From NCBI GenBank assembly GCA_905479105.1, contig CAJQLE010000005.1:62001-126000 (forward strand): a stretch of DNA of 64,000 nucleotides. The letters run 5' to 3'. The notes below the pieces were generated by a model that was not told where the DNA came from, ran no database searches, and saw only the letters and a program-made list of their open reading frames with translations. Source of the stretch: an uncultured Flavobacteriales bacterium (GTDB taxonomy: Bacteria > Bacteroidota > Bacteroidia > Flavobacteriales_G > Salibacteraceae). Positions 1-7,505 of the stretch are shown piece by piece (the stretch's first letter is position 1; each line of letters opens with the position of its first letter). The translations under genes and the position numbers were made by a program.

Positions 1-2
1 AG

Positions 3-404
3 TTCACTTTGATCGGTGTTTTGGCTGTGATGGTGGACCTAACATGCTACTACATATTACTGAACATATTCCCAGAAAACTGGACCTTTGGATTTCACAT
101 CGAAGACTTTGCTAAAGCGATTTCCTTTTTATGTGGAATGAGCGTAACCTATACGTTCAATAAGCTTTGGACCTGGAAGAGTAAAAATCGCTCAAATAAG
201 AGGGTTCTAAATTTCACAATCCTTTACTCGATTTCTCTATTTGTCAATGTTTTTAGCAACTCAATGATGCTTGATGTCTTACATAATGTTGAGTTATTTA
301 AAATATTGGATTTTAAGTATTTAATAGCATTTATTACCGCTACAGGAATCAGTGCATCGCTCAACTTTATCGGTCAAAAGTTCTGGGTTTTCAAAACTGC
401 TTGA
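3..404 (+). CDS. GtrA-like membrane protein, 5' end cut by window edge
   Basis: Small polytopic membrane protein of the GtrA/DPMS family, whose members are thought to help move lipid-linked sugars across the inner membrane for wall or O-antigen glycosylation. The reading frame is open to the first bases of the window, and residues before the first candidate start (a TTG at 9) continue the first hydrophobic helix, so the true start lies upstream. Four hydrophobic segments are visible, with the family-typical 'VDL..YY' near helix 1, a 'YTFNKLWTWK' loop after helix 2, and a 'NFIGQKFWVF' end. The ending matches GtrA proteins of about 130 residues. It converges on the next gene with only two bases between the stops. 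The family is fairly certain; the sugar and partner cannot be told. Confidence 0.8.
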   Translation, partial: FTLIGVLAVMVDLTCYYILLNIFPENWTFGFHIEDFAKAISFLCGMSVTYTFNKLWTWKSKNRSNKRVLNFTILYSISLFVNVFSNSMMLDVLHNVELFKILDFKYLIAFITATGISASLNFIGQKFWVFKTA

Positions 405-406
405 TC

Positions 407-1459
407 CTAGAATAACTTCAGTTGAGGCTTTTTCGTTTGATCGTACAATTCAAGGTTATAATCCAGTTTCCCAGGATTCCCAAAACACTTCTTTCGCGCC
501 ATTTTGAATGTCTGCTTAATTGCATCCGCTTCATTTCCACTTCCGCGCATTCTTCTACCAAACTCATTGTCTTTTAGAGACCCTTGATGTGTCGCTTTAA
601 TTTGATTCAACACCTTTTCTGCTTTATCAGGGTACACTTCTGTAATCCACGTTGAGAATATATCGGCTATTTGACCATTGAGTCGAACCATGGTAAAACC
701 TGCATCCCTTGCGCCAGCCTCTTTCGCTGCTTTGAGTAAATCAAACACCTCATGGCTATTCAACCCCGGAACTATGGGCGCCATCAGCACTGAAACTGGA
801 ATACCAGCATTTGAAAGTGCCTCAACCGTTTCTAAACGCTTTTTCGCTGAAGCTGTTCTTGGCTCCATCTTTTGCCGAAGATCTTCATCCAAAGTAGTGA
901 TCGAAACGACTATCTGAACCAACTGTTTCTGGGCGAGCTGCTTGAGCAAATCAATATCGCGTTGCACAAGTGCATTCTTGGTTATTATCCCTATGGGGTG
1001 CTGATGCTTAAGCATCACCTCTAGGCATGCCCTGGTGATTTTTAGCTTTCGCTCAATTGGCTGATAACAATCTGTATTGCCGGAAAGAACGATGGGCGAA
1101 GCTTTCCAGGACTTTTTCTGCAGTGTTTGATCAAGAAGTAACGGTGCATTCTTCTTTACCAATATTATGCGCTCAAAGTCAATTCCAGCGCTATAACCCC
1201 AATATTCATGGCTATTCCTAGCATAACAATACGTGCATCCATGCTCGCAGCCTTGGTATGGATTTAATGACCACTCCATGGGCACATCGGGACTCGTTAC
1301 TTTATTCACGATGCTCTTAGGATACACTTCAATCACCTTGGTTTTGGAAGCCACCTCTTCACCTTCAGCTACTAAATAGTTGAGGTATGAATCATCCACC
1401 TCGCTTGTATGCTGTGCAAATCGATTATTCGGGTTTGTTTGTGATCCTTGTCCTTTCAT
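407..1459 (-). CDS. PA0069/Rv2578c-type radical SAM protein (SplB-like)
   Basis: Radical SAM enzyme of the subgroup related to spore photoproduct lyase. The 4Fe-4S motif is the C-x3-C-x2-C at C71, C75 and C78 (CEHGCTYC), followed by the subgroup's 'YARNSHEYWGYSAGIDFE' region and a TIM-barrel core with 'SGNTDCYQP' and 'ITKNALVQRDIDLL'. Length 350 aa is normal for the family. Its ATG overlaps the stop of the polymerase gene by four bases (ATGA), so it is almost surely translationally coupled to the dinB-dnaE cassette. The substrate of this family is unknown to me; SplB itself repairs a thymine dimer, so a DNA-lesion role fits the context but is inference. No N-terminal SplB DNA-binding features can be confirmed by eye. 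Confidence 0.88.
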   Translation of the reverse strand: MKGQGSQTNPNNRFAQHTSEVDDSYLNYLVAEGEEVASKTKVIEVYPKSIVNKVTSPDVPMEWSLNPYQGCEHGCTYCYARNSHEYWGYSAGIDFERIILVKKNAPLLLDQTLQKKSWKASPIVLSGNTDCYQPIERKLKITRACLEVMLKHQHPIGIITKNALVQRDIDLLKQLAQKQLVQIVVSITTLDEDLRQKMEPRTASAKKRLETVEALSNAGIPVSVLMAPIVPGLNSHEVFDLLKAAKEAGARDAGFTMVRLNGQIADIFSTWITEVYPDKAEKVLNQIKATHQGSLKDNEFGRRMRGSGNEADAIKQTFKMARKKCFGNPGKLDYNLELYDQTKKPQLKLF

Positions 1460-4400
1460 TCGCTAGCTAACCTTTTATCCTTCTTCTCAAAATACCGTGC
1501 ATTCATATTGTCATTAACCGTTGAAATTTCAGCTTTTGCTGCGTCTCGATAATTCTTCCTTTCAGGCTTCTTTGTATTCTTCTCTTCGCTGTATCTCGGA
1601 TCTTCGATCATATCTTCCTTGTAGCACTCACTCACCTCAATGCAATGAAAGCCAAACTCCTCCATCACCTTACCAATGATGCGATAAACTCCTCTTCCAC
1701 GAAAAGGATATTTTGCCGCAACGGGAGGAAAATGAACGGTATCTAAGAAAAACCCTTTACGGTCTAAAAATGTTCCGAATTGCATGCGCTTACCATTTGC
1801 AGTTTTGGTGTCCTTAACCGTCACTAGATAACCATAAGCCACCACAGTTTGATCGATAAAGTCACTCATATCTGCAGATAATATCCCGCCCTTAGGTGAG
1901 CGTTTGAGGAGTAAAAACGGATCGCATAGCGGATAACCTAGCAACTCAATTTGATCATACGCCTCTTCCAACGGGGCCGTGTAAAATGCAGGAAACTCAA
2001 ACGGCTTTGATTTTTCTACAAACAACTTTGGCGCTACGGTGCGTTTTTTCACCTTACCAAGCGTCAGATGCGCTGCCCACATCAACTCCTTCTTGCTTTT
2101 TCCAGTAAAACGAAAAGCACCAGCCTTTATCAACGTGGTGAGTTGCTCAACACCAACAGGCACTAGTTCTACAAAATCAGCCAGCGACTCAAATGCACCA
2201 CTCTCTGTTCTTGCTTTACAAATCCATTCTACAGACTTCATTTCAAGTTCTTTTAAGCTCGACAAGCCTAAGTAAACCGTTTTACTATGTACCACAGCGC
2301 CAGACTCACTATGATTTACACAAGGCGCCTGAATATCACCTCCACACATGCGTGCTTCATGCACATAAAACTCGGGGCGATAGAAACCGCCCGAGTTATT
2401 CAATGTCGCCACCATGTATTCTAAGGGGTAATGCGCCTTCAAAAACAAACTTTGGTAACTCTCTACTGCATACGATGCTGAATGACCTTTAGCGAATGCG
2501 TAACCCGCAAAACTTTCCGTTTGTCGCCACACCTCCTCAACCATTTCCGCTGGGTGGCCTTTAGCTAATGCTTTTCTAAAGAAGGCTTCTTTGGCTTGTT
2601 CAAACTCTTCTCGGGATCGATACTTACCGCTCATGCCTCTTCTCAACACATCCGCCTCACCCAAAGTGAGTCCAGCAAAATAGTGAGCTACTTTGATCAC
2701 ATCCTCTTGATAGACCATCACACCAAACGTATCAGGCATAATATCCATCATAATGGGATGTGCCTTCTTACGCTCCTCAGGATCGCGGAAGCGTTTGATG
2801 TATTCACGCATCATTCCTGACTTTGCAACTCCAGGACGAATGATAGAACTGGCTGCTACCAAACCTAAGTAATCATCTACGCGAAGCTTAGACAGCAACA
2901 TTCGCATGGCAGGTGATTCTACATAAAAGCAACCCATAGCCTTGCCATTTCGCAGCATATCCTTCACCTTCTCATCCTGCTTAAACCGAGCTAAATCATG
3001 AATATCAATCGGTGAATCAGGGTTATTTCGATTCACATCAACTACTGTATCTTTAATCTTACCTAAGCCTCGCTGACTGAGTATGTCAAACTTATACAAG
3101 CCTACATCCTCTGCTACGACCATGTCAAACTGAGTTGTAGCATAGCCTTTAGGTGGCATGAATGTGGCCGTGTAATATTCAATCGGCTTCTCAGAAATCA
3201 GAATACCACCAGCGTGAATACTCAAGTGACTTGGGAAATCTTGAATCAAAGAGCCGTATTTCAATACCAACTGAGATAGCTTATCAAGGCGACTCATATC
3301 CAAGTGTCCTTTTGATAGTTTGTCAATCTCATGCTTGGGTAATCCAAACACCTTCCCGAGTTCACGCACTACTGCACGATATTGGAATGTGCTGTAGGTT
3401 GCCAGCAATGCTGAATTCGGGAATCGCTCAAAAATATATCGTGTAATATCACCGCGATCGGTCCATGAAAAATCGATATCAAAATCTGGTGGATTACGTC
3501 TATACAAGTTTATAAAACGCTCAAAGTATAAGTCTAAGTCAATCGGGTCAACATCTGTGATTCTCAATAAGTAAGCTATTATACTATTCGCACCACTTCC
3601 ACGTCCAACATAAAAATATCCTTTGCTTCGAGCGTAAGAAACAATGTCATGATTGATCAAGAAATAAGACATGAAATCTTTCTCGCGAATGATCTCCAAT
3701 TCCTTCTCAATCCGCGAGGTTATATTGTCATTAAGTTCAGGATATCTATAAGGCAGGTTCCCTTCACAAAGCTCCTGAATACGTTCATAATCACCTTGCT
3801 TACTTCCCGTGTAACTCGACTTATTCTTAGGAGGGACACTATCACCAAACTCAAACGAAACTTCACATTGCTCTAACAAGTCTTGAGTATTTTGTATTAT
3901 CTCAGGGAATTCTTGGTATTGACTAAGCAATTCAGCTTTCGAAACCAACACATGGCGCGGATCACCTTCTTCACTTTTAGGCAATTTACTCAGCAAGGTA
4001 TTATTATCAATTGCCCGTAACAGGCGGTGTGCGTTAAAATCACGCTGGCTTTGAAACGATACGGTAGGCATCATAACCAAACGATCAAGCTGGTGGCGCA
4101 AAGGCGAAAAACGCAGTCGTGACAGCTCATAAGGCTGAACACCAATAAAGGAGCGAGGCGCTAACTTCAAGGAACTAGTTTTCGATTTTGAAAATGGATA
4201 GATCATAATCACATCTTCCAACTCAGGCGCATCATCAGGAATGGGCTCTTTACTATGCAAATACTTCGTCAAGTAGCGATTGATGTTTTCAAACCCAAGG
4301 TTGCTTTGTGCTATAGCCACAAACTGCTGCTGTACGCCTTTCCTGAAATCTACACCAGGAATAACCTTGACACCGTGCTTCTGCCCTAGTCGCATACTGT

Positions 4401-4536
4401 CTAAACAGGCCGATGTATTGTTGATGTCCGTAATACAAACACTATCATAACCCCACTCAATCACCTGTTTGATAAGGTTTTCAGGCTTCCAAGTACCGAA
4501 TTTGAAGGAATAATATGTATGGGTGTTTAGGAGCAA
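1456..4536 (-). CDS. dnaE: DNA polymerase III alpha-type polymerase of a DinB-linked cassette
   Basis: C-family DNA polymerase of 1026 aa, shorter than a replicative DnaE (about 1150-1200) and close to DnaE2/ImuC size. Visible order: N-terminal PHP domain (HTYYSF, then ITDINNT), palm with GRGSGANS and catalytic aspartates D351, D353 and D355 in PPDFDIDF, fingers and HhH region (LVYQEDV-like 'MVYQEDVIKVA', FAGYAFAKGHSASYA), and a C-terminal OB fold (VVAYGYLVTVKD). Context with dinB suggests error-prone lesion bypass. The frame has no ATG before residue 48, which would delete the PHP start; the only sensible start is TTG at 4536, which lies inside the inverted repeat flanking the upstream four-helix gene. 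The native start was probably replaced when that element inserted. Confidence 0.9.
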   Translation of the reverse strand: MLLNTHTYYSFKFGTWKPENLIKQVIEWGYDSVCITDINNTSACLDSMRLGQKHGVKVIPGVDFRKGVQQQFVAIAQSNLGFENINRYLTKYLHSKEPIPDDAPELEDVIMIYPFSKSKTSSLKLAPRSFIGVQPYELSRLRFSPLRHQLDRLVMMPTVSFQSQRDFNAHRLLRAIDNNTLLSKLPKSEEGDPRHVLVSKAELLSQYQEFPEIIQNTQDLLEQCEVSFEFGDSVPPKNKSSYTGSKQGDYERIQELCEGNLPYRYPELNDNITSRIEKELEIIREKDFMSYFLINHDIVSYARSKGYFYVGRGSGANSIIAYLLRITDVDPIDLDLYFERFINLYRRNPPDFDIDFSWTDRGDITRYIFERFPNSALLATYSTFQYRAVVRELGKVFGLPKHEIDKLSKGHLDMSRLDKLSQLVLKYGSLIQDFPSHLSIHAGGILISEKPIEYYTATFMPPKGYATTQFDMVVAEDVGLYKFDILSQRGLGKIKDTVVDVNRNNPDSPIDIHDLARFKQDEKVKDMLRNGKAMGCFYVESPAMRMLLSKLRVDDYLGLVAASSIIRPGVAKSGMMREYIKRFRDPEERKKAHPIMMDIMPDTFGVMVYQEDVIKVAHYFAGLTLGEADVLRRGMSGKYRSREEFEQAKEAFFRKALAKGHPAEMVEEVWRQTESFAGYAFAKGHSASYAVESYQSLFLKAHYPLEYMVATLNNSGGFYRPEFYVHEARMCGGDIQAPCVNHSESGAVVHSKTVYLGLSSLKELEMKSVEWICKARTESGAFESLADFVELVPVGVEQLTTLIKAGAFRFTGKSKKELMWAAHLTLGKVKKRTVAPKLFVEKSKPFEFPAFYTAPLEEAYDQIELLGYPLCDPFLLLKRSPKGGILSADMSDFIDQTVVAYGYLVTVKDTKTANGKRMQFGTFLDRKGFFLDTVHFPPVAAKYPFRGRGVYRIIGKVMEEFGFHCIEVSECYKEDMIEDPRYSEEKNTKKPERKNYRDAAKAEISTVNDNMNARYFEKKDKRLASE

Positions 4537-4563
4537 GGTACAAGGAGCTAGTAACGAGGGATG
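4531..4563. repeat. Inner arm of inverted repeat flanking the four-helix-bundle gene
   Basis: The 22 bases at 4536-4557 match the reverse complement of 4952-4973 at 17 of 22 positions, with an invariant AGGAGC-n-AGTAAC core. The arm contains the stop codon of the four-helix gene (4548-4550) and the TTG start used by the polymerase gene (4534-4536). Such AGGAGC/AGTAAC-rich imperfect repeats suggest terminal sequences of a small mobile or formerly mobile unit. Confidence 0.7.
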
Positions 4564-4931
4564 AGTTGCAAGGAATTAGGGGTTCTTAATTTTTTAAGTA
4601 GTCCAAAAAGCATTTTCTGTTCCTCCTCAAGCTTTGACAAAACATCATTTATCCGAGCCGATTGATCTGGACATATATCGAGGATAATCAGAATCTGAGT
4701 TTCTACCTCAAACGCTGAGCCAAGAGCAATCTCTAAAAACCGAGCATAATCTTTCGTGCTTTGCCTGCTATTTCCTTCAGCTATGTTACTTGAGATCGAA
4801 ACTGCAGCTCTAGTTACTTGAGATGAAAAAACAAACTGAATTTCCTTATCCAATTGAGTCGCCAATTGAAATATATCTACAGCAATTTCCTTTCCTAATT
4901 GCCACACTTTTAACGTTTTAAAGTTCCTCAT
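4548..4931 (-). CDS. Four-helix bundle protein (S23 / 23S rRNA intervening-sequence family)
   Basis: 127-residue protein of the TIGR02436/S23 four-helix-bundle family. It begins with the usual 'FKTLKVWQLGKEIAVDIF' helix and has the diagnostic 'QVTRAAVSISSNIAEGNSR.S.KDYARFLEIALGSAFEVETQI' centre. Homologues are encoded in intervening sequences of some 23S rRNAs and as isolated genes, and are structurally related to Avd of diversity-generating retroelements. No rRNA or reverse transcriptase is near. The gene sits alone between dinB and dnaE, in the same direction, bounded by inverted repeats, so it reads as an inserted element rather than an original cassette member. Its function is unknown; nucleic-acid binding is plausible from the family. 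Confidence 0.9.
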   Translation of the reverse strand: MRNFKTLKVWQLGKEIAVDIFQLATQLDKEIQFVFSSQVTRAAVSISSNIAEGNSRQSTKDYARFLEIALGSAFEVETQILIILDICPDQSARINDVLSKLEEEQKMLFGLLKKLRTPNSLQLIPRY

Positions 4932-4950
4932 AATATAAAATTTAGTTTCA

Positions 4951-4986
4951 CTTGTTACTCGCTCCTAGCGCCTAGTTACTAGCTGC
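4951..4986. repeat. Outer arm of inverted repeat flanking the four-helix-bundle gene
   Basis: Partner of the arm at 4531-4563 in inverted orientation. It also holds a direct duplication, GTTACTCGCTCC at 4954-4965 and GTTACTAGCTGC at 4975-4986, matching at 10 of 12 positions. The dinB stop codon TAG (4979-4981) and a second in-frame TAA next to it fall inside this arm, so the repeat seems to define the dinB C-terminus. Confidence 0.7.
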
Positions 4987-6202
4987 GTCTATTCGCTAAC
5001 AGCATTGGCGCTTTTCCGTTGAAAGGGTTACTCCTGCTGATGGTGCGGGCACCGAGTCCTGAAGCGCGCATTACGGCACGATCGCCAAAACGCTCACGGA
5101 TCTTATCCATGGCTTGATAGAGGTTAATATACTCCTCGCTGTCTTCAAACAGGTTGATCTGATAACCACCACCCACTAAATGACTGAATCGAACTCCGAT
5201 CAAGCGAACCAAAAGCCTACGGTTATAGGCTCTCGCAAAAAGCTCCATCACCTTTTCAATCAAAATATGATCTGCTGAGGTATATGGAATGCGCGCCTGA
5301 AGTGTTTGGGTTTGAAAATCAGAATAACGAACCTTTACAGTAACACAGCCCGTTAGCTTCTTACCTCTACGCAACTGAAACGCTAAATTCTCAGCCATTG
5401 CCAGCATAATACCTTTAAGCTTAAGCACATCTGTGGTATCTCGATCAAACGTACGCTCAGTACTGATGCTCTTACGCTCGTTGTAAGCAATAACAGGGCT
5501 ATTATCTATGCCATTGGCCTTCTTCCAGATCATACCACCATTTTGCCCCAATACCTGCTGCATCATATCCTGAGGCATCTCCTGAATGGTTTTAATGCGC
5601 TGTATACCCAGATTGCGAAGCGTTTGATAAGTCTTCTCTCCTACCATTGGTATTTTACGCACTGAAAGTGGAGCCAAAAAAGGCTTTTCTTCACCTCGAG
5701 TAATCTGTAGTTGGTTGTTAGGCTTAGCCTCACCTGTGGCCACTTTAGAAACTGTTTTATTGATCGACAAACCAAAAGAATTAGGCAAACCTGTCTCTTT
5801 AATAATCCGTTGACGCAGTTCACTTGCTATTTTTCCACAGCCAAAGAATCGATCCATACCAGTGAGATCAGCATAAAACTCATCGATTGAAGTCTTTTCC
5901 AATAAAGGCAAACCCTCTTGCATGATTTCGGTAACCATGTCACTATACTTGGAATACGTACCGCTATTGCCCTTTATGACAATAGCTTCCGGACAAAGCT
6001 CTCGCGCCATACGCATAGGCATGGCAGAGTGAATACCAAAAGCACGCGCTTCATAACTGCATGATGCCACCACACCACGATCTGTTGTACCACCTATAAG
6101 CACAGGCCTTCCATCAAGCCTACTATCTAATAATCGCTCTACCGAGACAAAAAACGAATCAAGATCGAGGTGCAAAATATGTTTTGACTGACTACTTTCC
6201 AT
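4979..6202 (-). CDS. dinB: Y-family DNA polymerase IV (DinB)
   Basis: Translesion polymerase of 407 aa. The N-terminal palm has the metal-binding 'HLDLDSFFVSVERL' and the catalytic 'SIDEFYADLTG' motif; next come the HhH/thumb region ('VGEKTYQTLRNLGI') and the little-finger domain with 'STERTFDRDTTD'. It is slightly longer than E. coli DinB (351 aa). It heads the minus-strand cassette and has its own upstream palindrome at 6226-6244. A beta-clamp binding motif may be 'QINLFED' near residue 345. The protein ends inside a repeat arm, so the last residues could have been altered by insertion of the downstream element. In many bacteria such a dinB-dnaE pair forms a damage-inducible mutasome; this role is inferred here from context. 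Confidence 0.93.
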   Translation of the reverse strand: MESSQSKHILHLDLDSFFVSVERLLDSRLDGRPVLIGGTTDRGVVASCSYEARAFGIHSAMPMRMARELCPEAIVIKGNSGTYSKYSDMVTEIMQEGLPLLEKTSIDEFYADLTGMDRFFGCGKIASELRQRIIKETGLPNSFGLSINKTVSKVATGEAKPNNQLQITRGEEKPFLAPLSVRKIPMVGEKTYQTLRNLGIQRIKTIQEMPQDMMQQVLGQNGGMIWKKANGIDNSPVIAYNERKSISTERTFDRDTTDVLKLKGIMLAMAENLAFQLRRGKKLTGCVTVKVRYSDFQTQTLQARIPYTSADHILIEKVMELFARAYNRRLLVRLIGVRFSHLVGGGYQINLFEDSEEYINLYQAMDKIRERFGDRAVMRASGLGARTISRSNPFNGKAPMLLANRRS

Positions 6203-6225
6203 TTCTTAAAACCAAAAATTAACGC

Positions 6226-6244
6226 TTGCTAAAATATTTAGCAA
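6226..6244. promoter_or_regulatory. Perfect 8-bp inverted repeat upstream of dinB, candidate operator
   Basis: TTGCTAAAATATTTAGCAA is TTGCTAAA, a 3-base spacer, and TTTAGCAA: perfect 8-bp arms. It lies 24 bases before the dinB ATG. On the minus strand the TTG at its edge could act as the -33 box of a Bacteroidota promoter, with AATTTTTG about 21 bases downstream as the -7 box (consensus TAnnTTTG, one mismatch). A repressor bound here would cover the promoter. The regulator is not in the window. Confidence 0.5.
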
Positions 6245-6434
6245 AAAGGAGGATTGAGCGGTTTAATGCAAGTATTTTTTTCAACAAAGCTGAATAGTCC
6301 ATCATCACTCAAACTCAAGGCTTAAGATCAAGGCGGAATAGAAAAAAAACAGAACAATAAATGCGAGAATAATGTTACGATACACTAACTAGGGATAAAC
6401 CCTCTTTCATTCGAATCGTACTTTAGACGCCATA

Positions 6435-6851
6435 ATGATTATCAGTCGTTCGATATACAGACCAATATGCTTTCTTATACTCTCAGTGATGAGTATTGGC
6501 TTATCATATGCACATGGCCCGAGCTACACCCACCTTGCAACTTCAGCTCGAATTGCTGAAAACCCAGATCATAGCTGGACAGTAGAAGAAATTGCAAAAG
6601 GAAAATACGATGCCCAGTTCAACACCATCAATGAACCCATTCCCAATCTAAACTTCACTACTTCTAACTATTGGGTAAAGTTGAGGGTCACCAATGCTGA
6701 AAATGCTGTATCGGAATTCTACCTCGAAGTAGCGCGCCCATTAACCAATGTCATTAACCTGTATCGAGAAAGAGATGGGAAACCTGAGGCTCTCTATAAA
6801 GCCTTCAAAGAATTCCATTCTTCAACAGCAATGGACAAAAACTTTGCATGA
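6435..6851 (+). pseudogene. Truncated 7TMR-DISM extracellular domain fragment
   Basis: The reading frame starts with a signal peptide (hydrophobic stretch ending 'LSYAHG') and then follows the 7TMR-DISMED2 sensory domain found at the N-terminus of large membrane sensor kinases and cyclases: 'SWTVEEIAKGKYDAQF', 'NYWVKLRVTN', 'FYLEVARPLTNVINLYRERDGK'. The match stops at about residue 120 and the protein ends at 138, with no 7TM region or output domain. It is followed in another frame by an unrelated C-terminal domain (6852-7062). I read it as a deletion remnant; a short secreted protein cannot be excluded. Confidence 0.6.
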
Positions 6852-7062
6852 TAAATCAATCACTGAAAACTCAGATCAGCTTCATAAAGTTGGAGTAATG
6901 TTCACTATTGACAAGAACAACAAGATTGAAATCTTAAATCTTTCAGGAACGAATCGCGAAACCTATAAAGCAGTGAAGCCTCAACTCAATGATTTGGACA
7001 ATATATCTGAACTCACTCCCAACGAGGTTTATAGAATAGAGATATCATTTCAAGTAGTTTAA
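6852..7062 (+). pseudogene. Orphan C-terminal TonB-like tail, frame-shifted relative to 6435-6851
   Basis: This frame (open from before 6748) encodes 'KVGVMFTIDKNNKIEILNLSGTN' and ends 'NEVYRIEISFQVV'. That is the layout of the small TonB-C-like domain common at the end of short secreted Bacteroidota proteins. It has no signal peptide or start of its own in a sensible place. The simplest reading is that a deletion joined the front of a 7TMR-DISM gene to the back of a TonB-like gene, out of frame. Family call moderate; decay inferred. Confidence 0.45.
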
Positions 7063-7082
7063 GAATCTTTCAACCACCATCA

Positions 7083-7118
7083 AAAGGCAAGCGATTAATT
7101 ATTCGCTTGCCTTTTTTG
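7083..7118 (+). terminator. Rho-independent terminator before ybaB
   Basis: GGCAAGCGA at 7086-7094 pairs with TCGCTTGCC at 7103-7111, extended by AAA/TTT, and is followed by a T-run. It closes transcription of the 6435-7062 remnant and separates it from ybaB. Confidence 0.85.
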
Positions 7119-7196
7119 TTTTTAAAAAAGCTCCGGGGCATATTCACTAAAAATTGAACAGAAACTTGTTCATTTGTACCTACAAAAGTTCGGAAC

Positions 7197-7505
7197 ATGT
7201 TTGATATGATGAAGAAGCTGCAACAGGCTCAAGAAGAAATGAAGAAGATCAAGGCTCGATTGGATACAATTAGCGTTGAAGGTTATTCCCCAGAAGGAAA
7301 AATCAAAGTGAACATTACTGGTAACAGAAAAGTTGAAGGCATAATTTTTGTAGATGAAAGCATCCTGTCTGATAAAGATCAATTGGAAGATTATTTGGTA
7401 ATAGCCGTGAATGATGCCATCGAAAAGGCAGATAAAGTAAACGAAACAGAAATGAAGTCTGCAGCTGGCGCTATGATGCCAGGAATGGGTGGTTTATTTA
7501 AATGA
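7197..7505 (+). CDS. ybaB: YbaB/EbfC family nucleoid-associated protein
   Basis: Small DNA-binding protein of 102 aa that forms dimers and binds DNA with little sequence preference. The family pattern is clear: an N-terminal helix rich in M, Q, E and K (starting 'FDMMKKLQQAQEEMKKI'), then 'GKIKVNITGNRKVEGI' strands, then 'LEDYLVIAVNDAIEKADKV', and a 'MMPGMGGLF' tail. It normally sits downstream of dnaX with recR; here those neighbours are absent and instead two secreted NTF2-like proteins follow. The next gene starts within its stop (ATGA, 4-base overlap), so it is co-translated with a secreted protein, an unusual pairing. Confidence 0.93.
   Translation: MFDMMKKLQQAQEEMKKIKARLDTISVEGYSPEGKIKVNITGNRKVEGIIFVDESILSDKDQLEDYLVIAVNDAIEKADKVNETEMKSAAGAMMPGMGGLFK

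Noticed and set aside
4548-4931. Diversity-generating retroelement, because the four-helix protein resembles Avd
   Set aside because: No reverse transcriptase and no template/variable repeat pair is visible within the window.
4548-4931. 23S rRNA intervening sequence
   Set aside because: No rRNA sequence flanks the gene; dinB and dnaE do.
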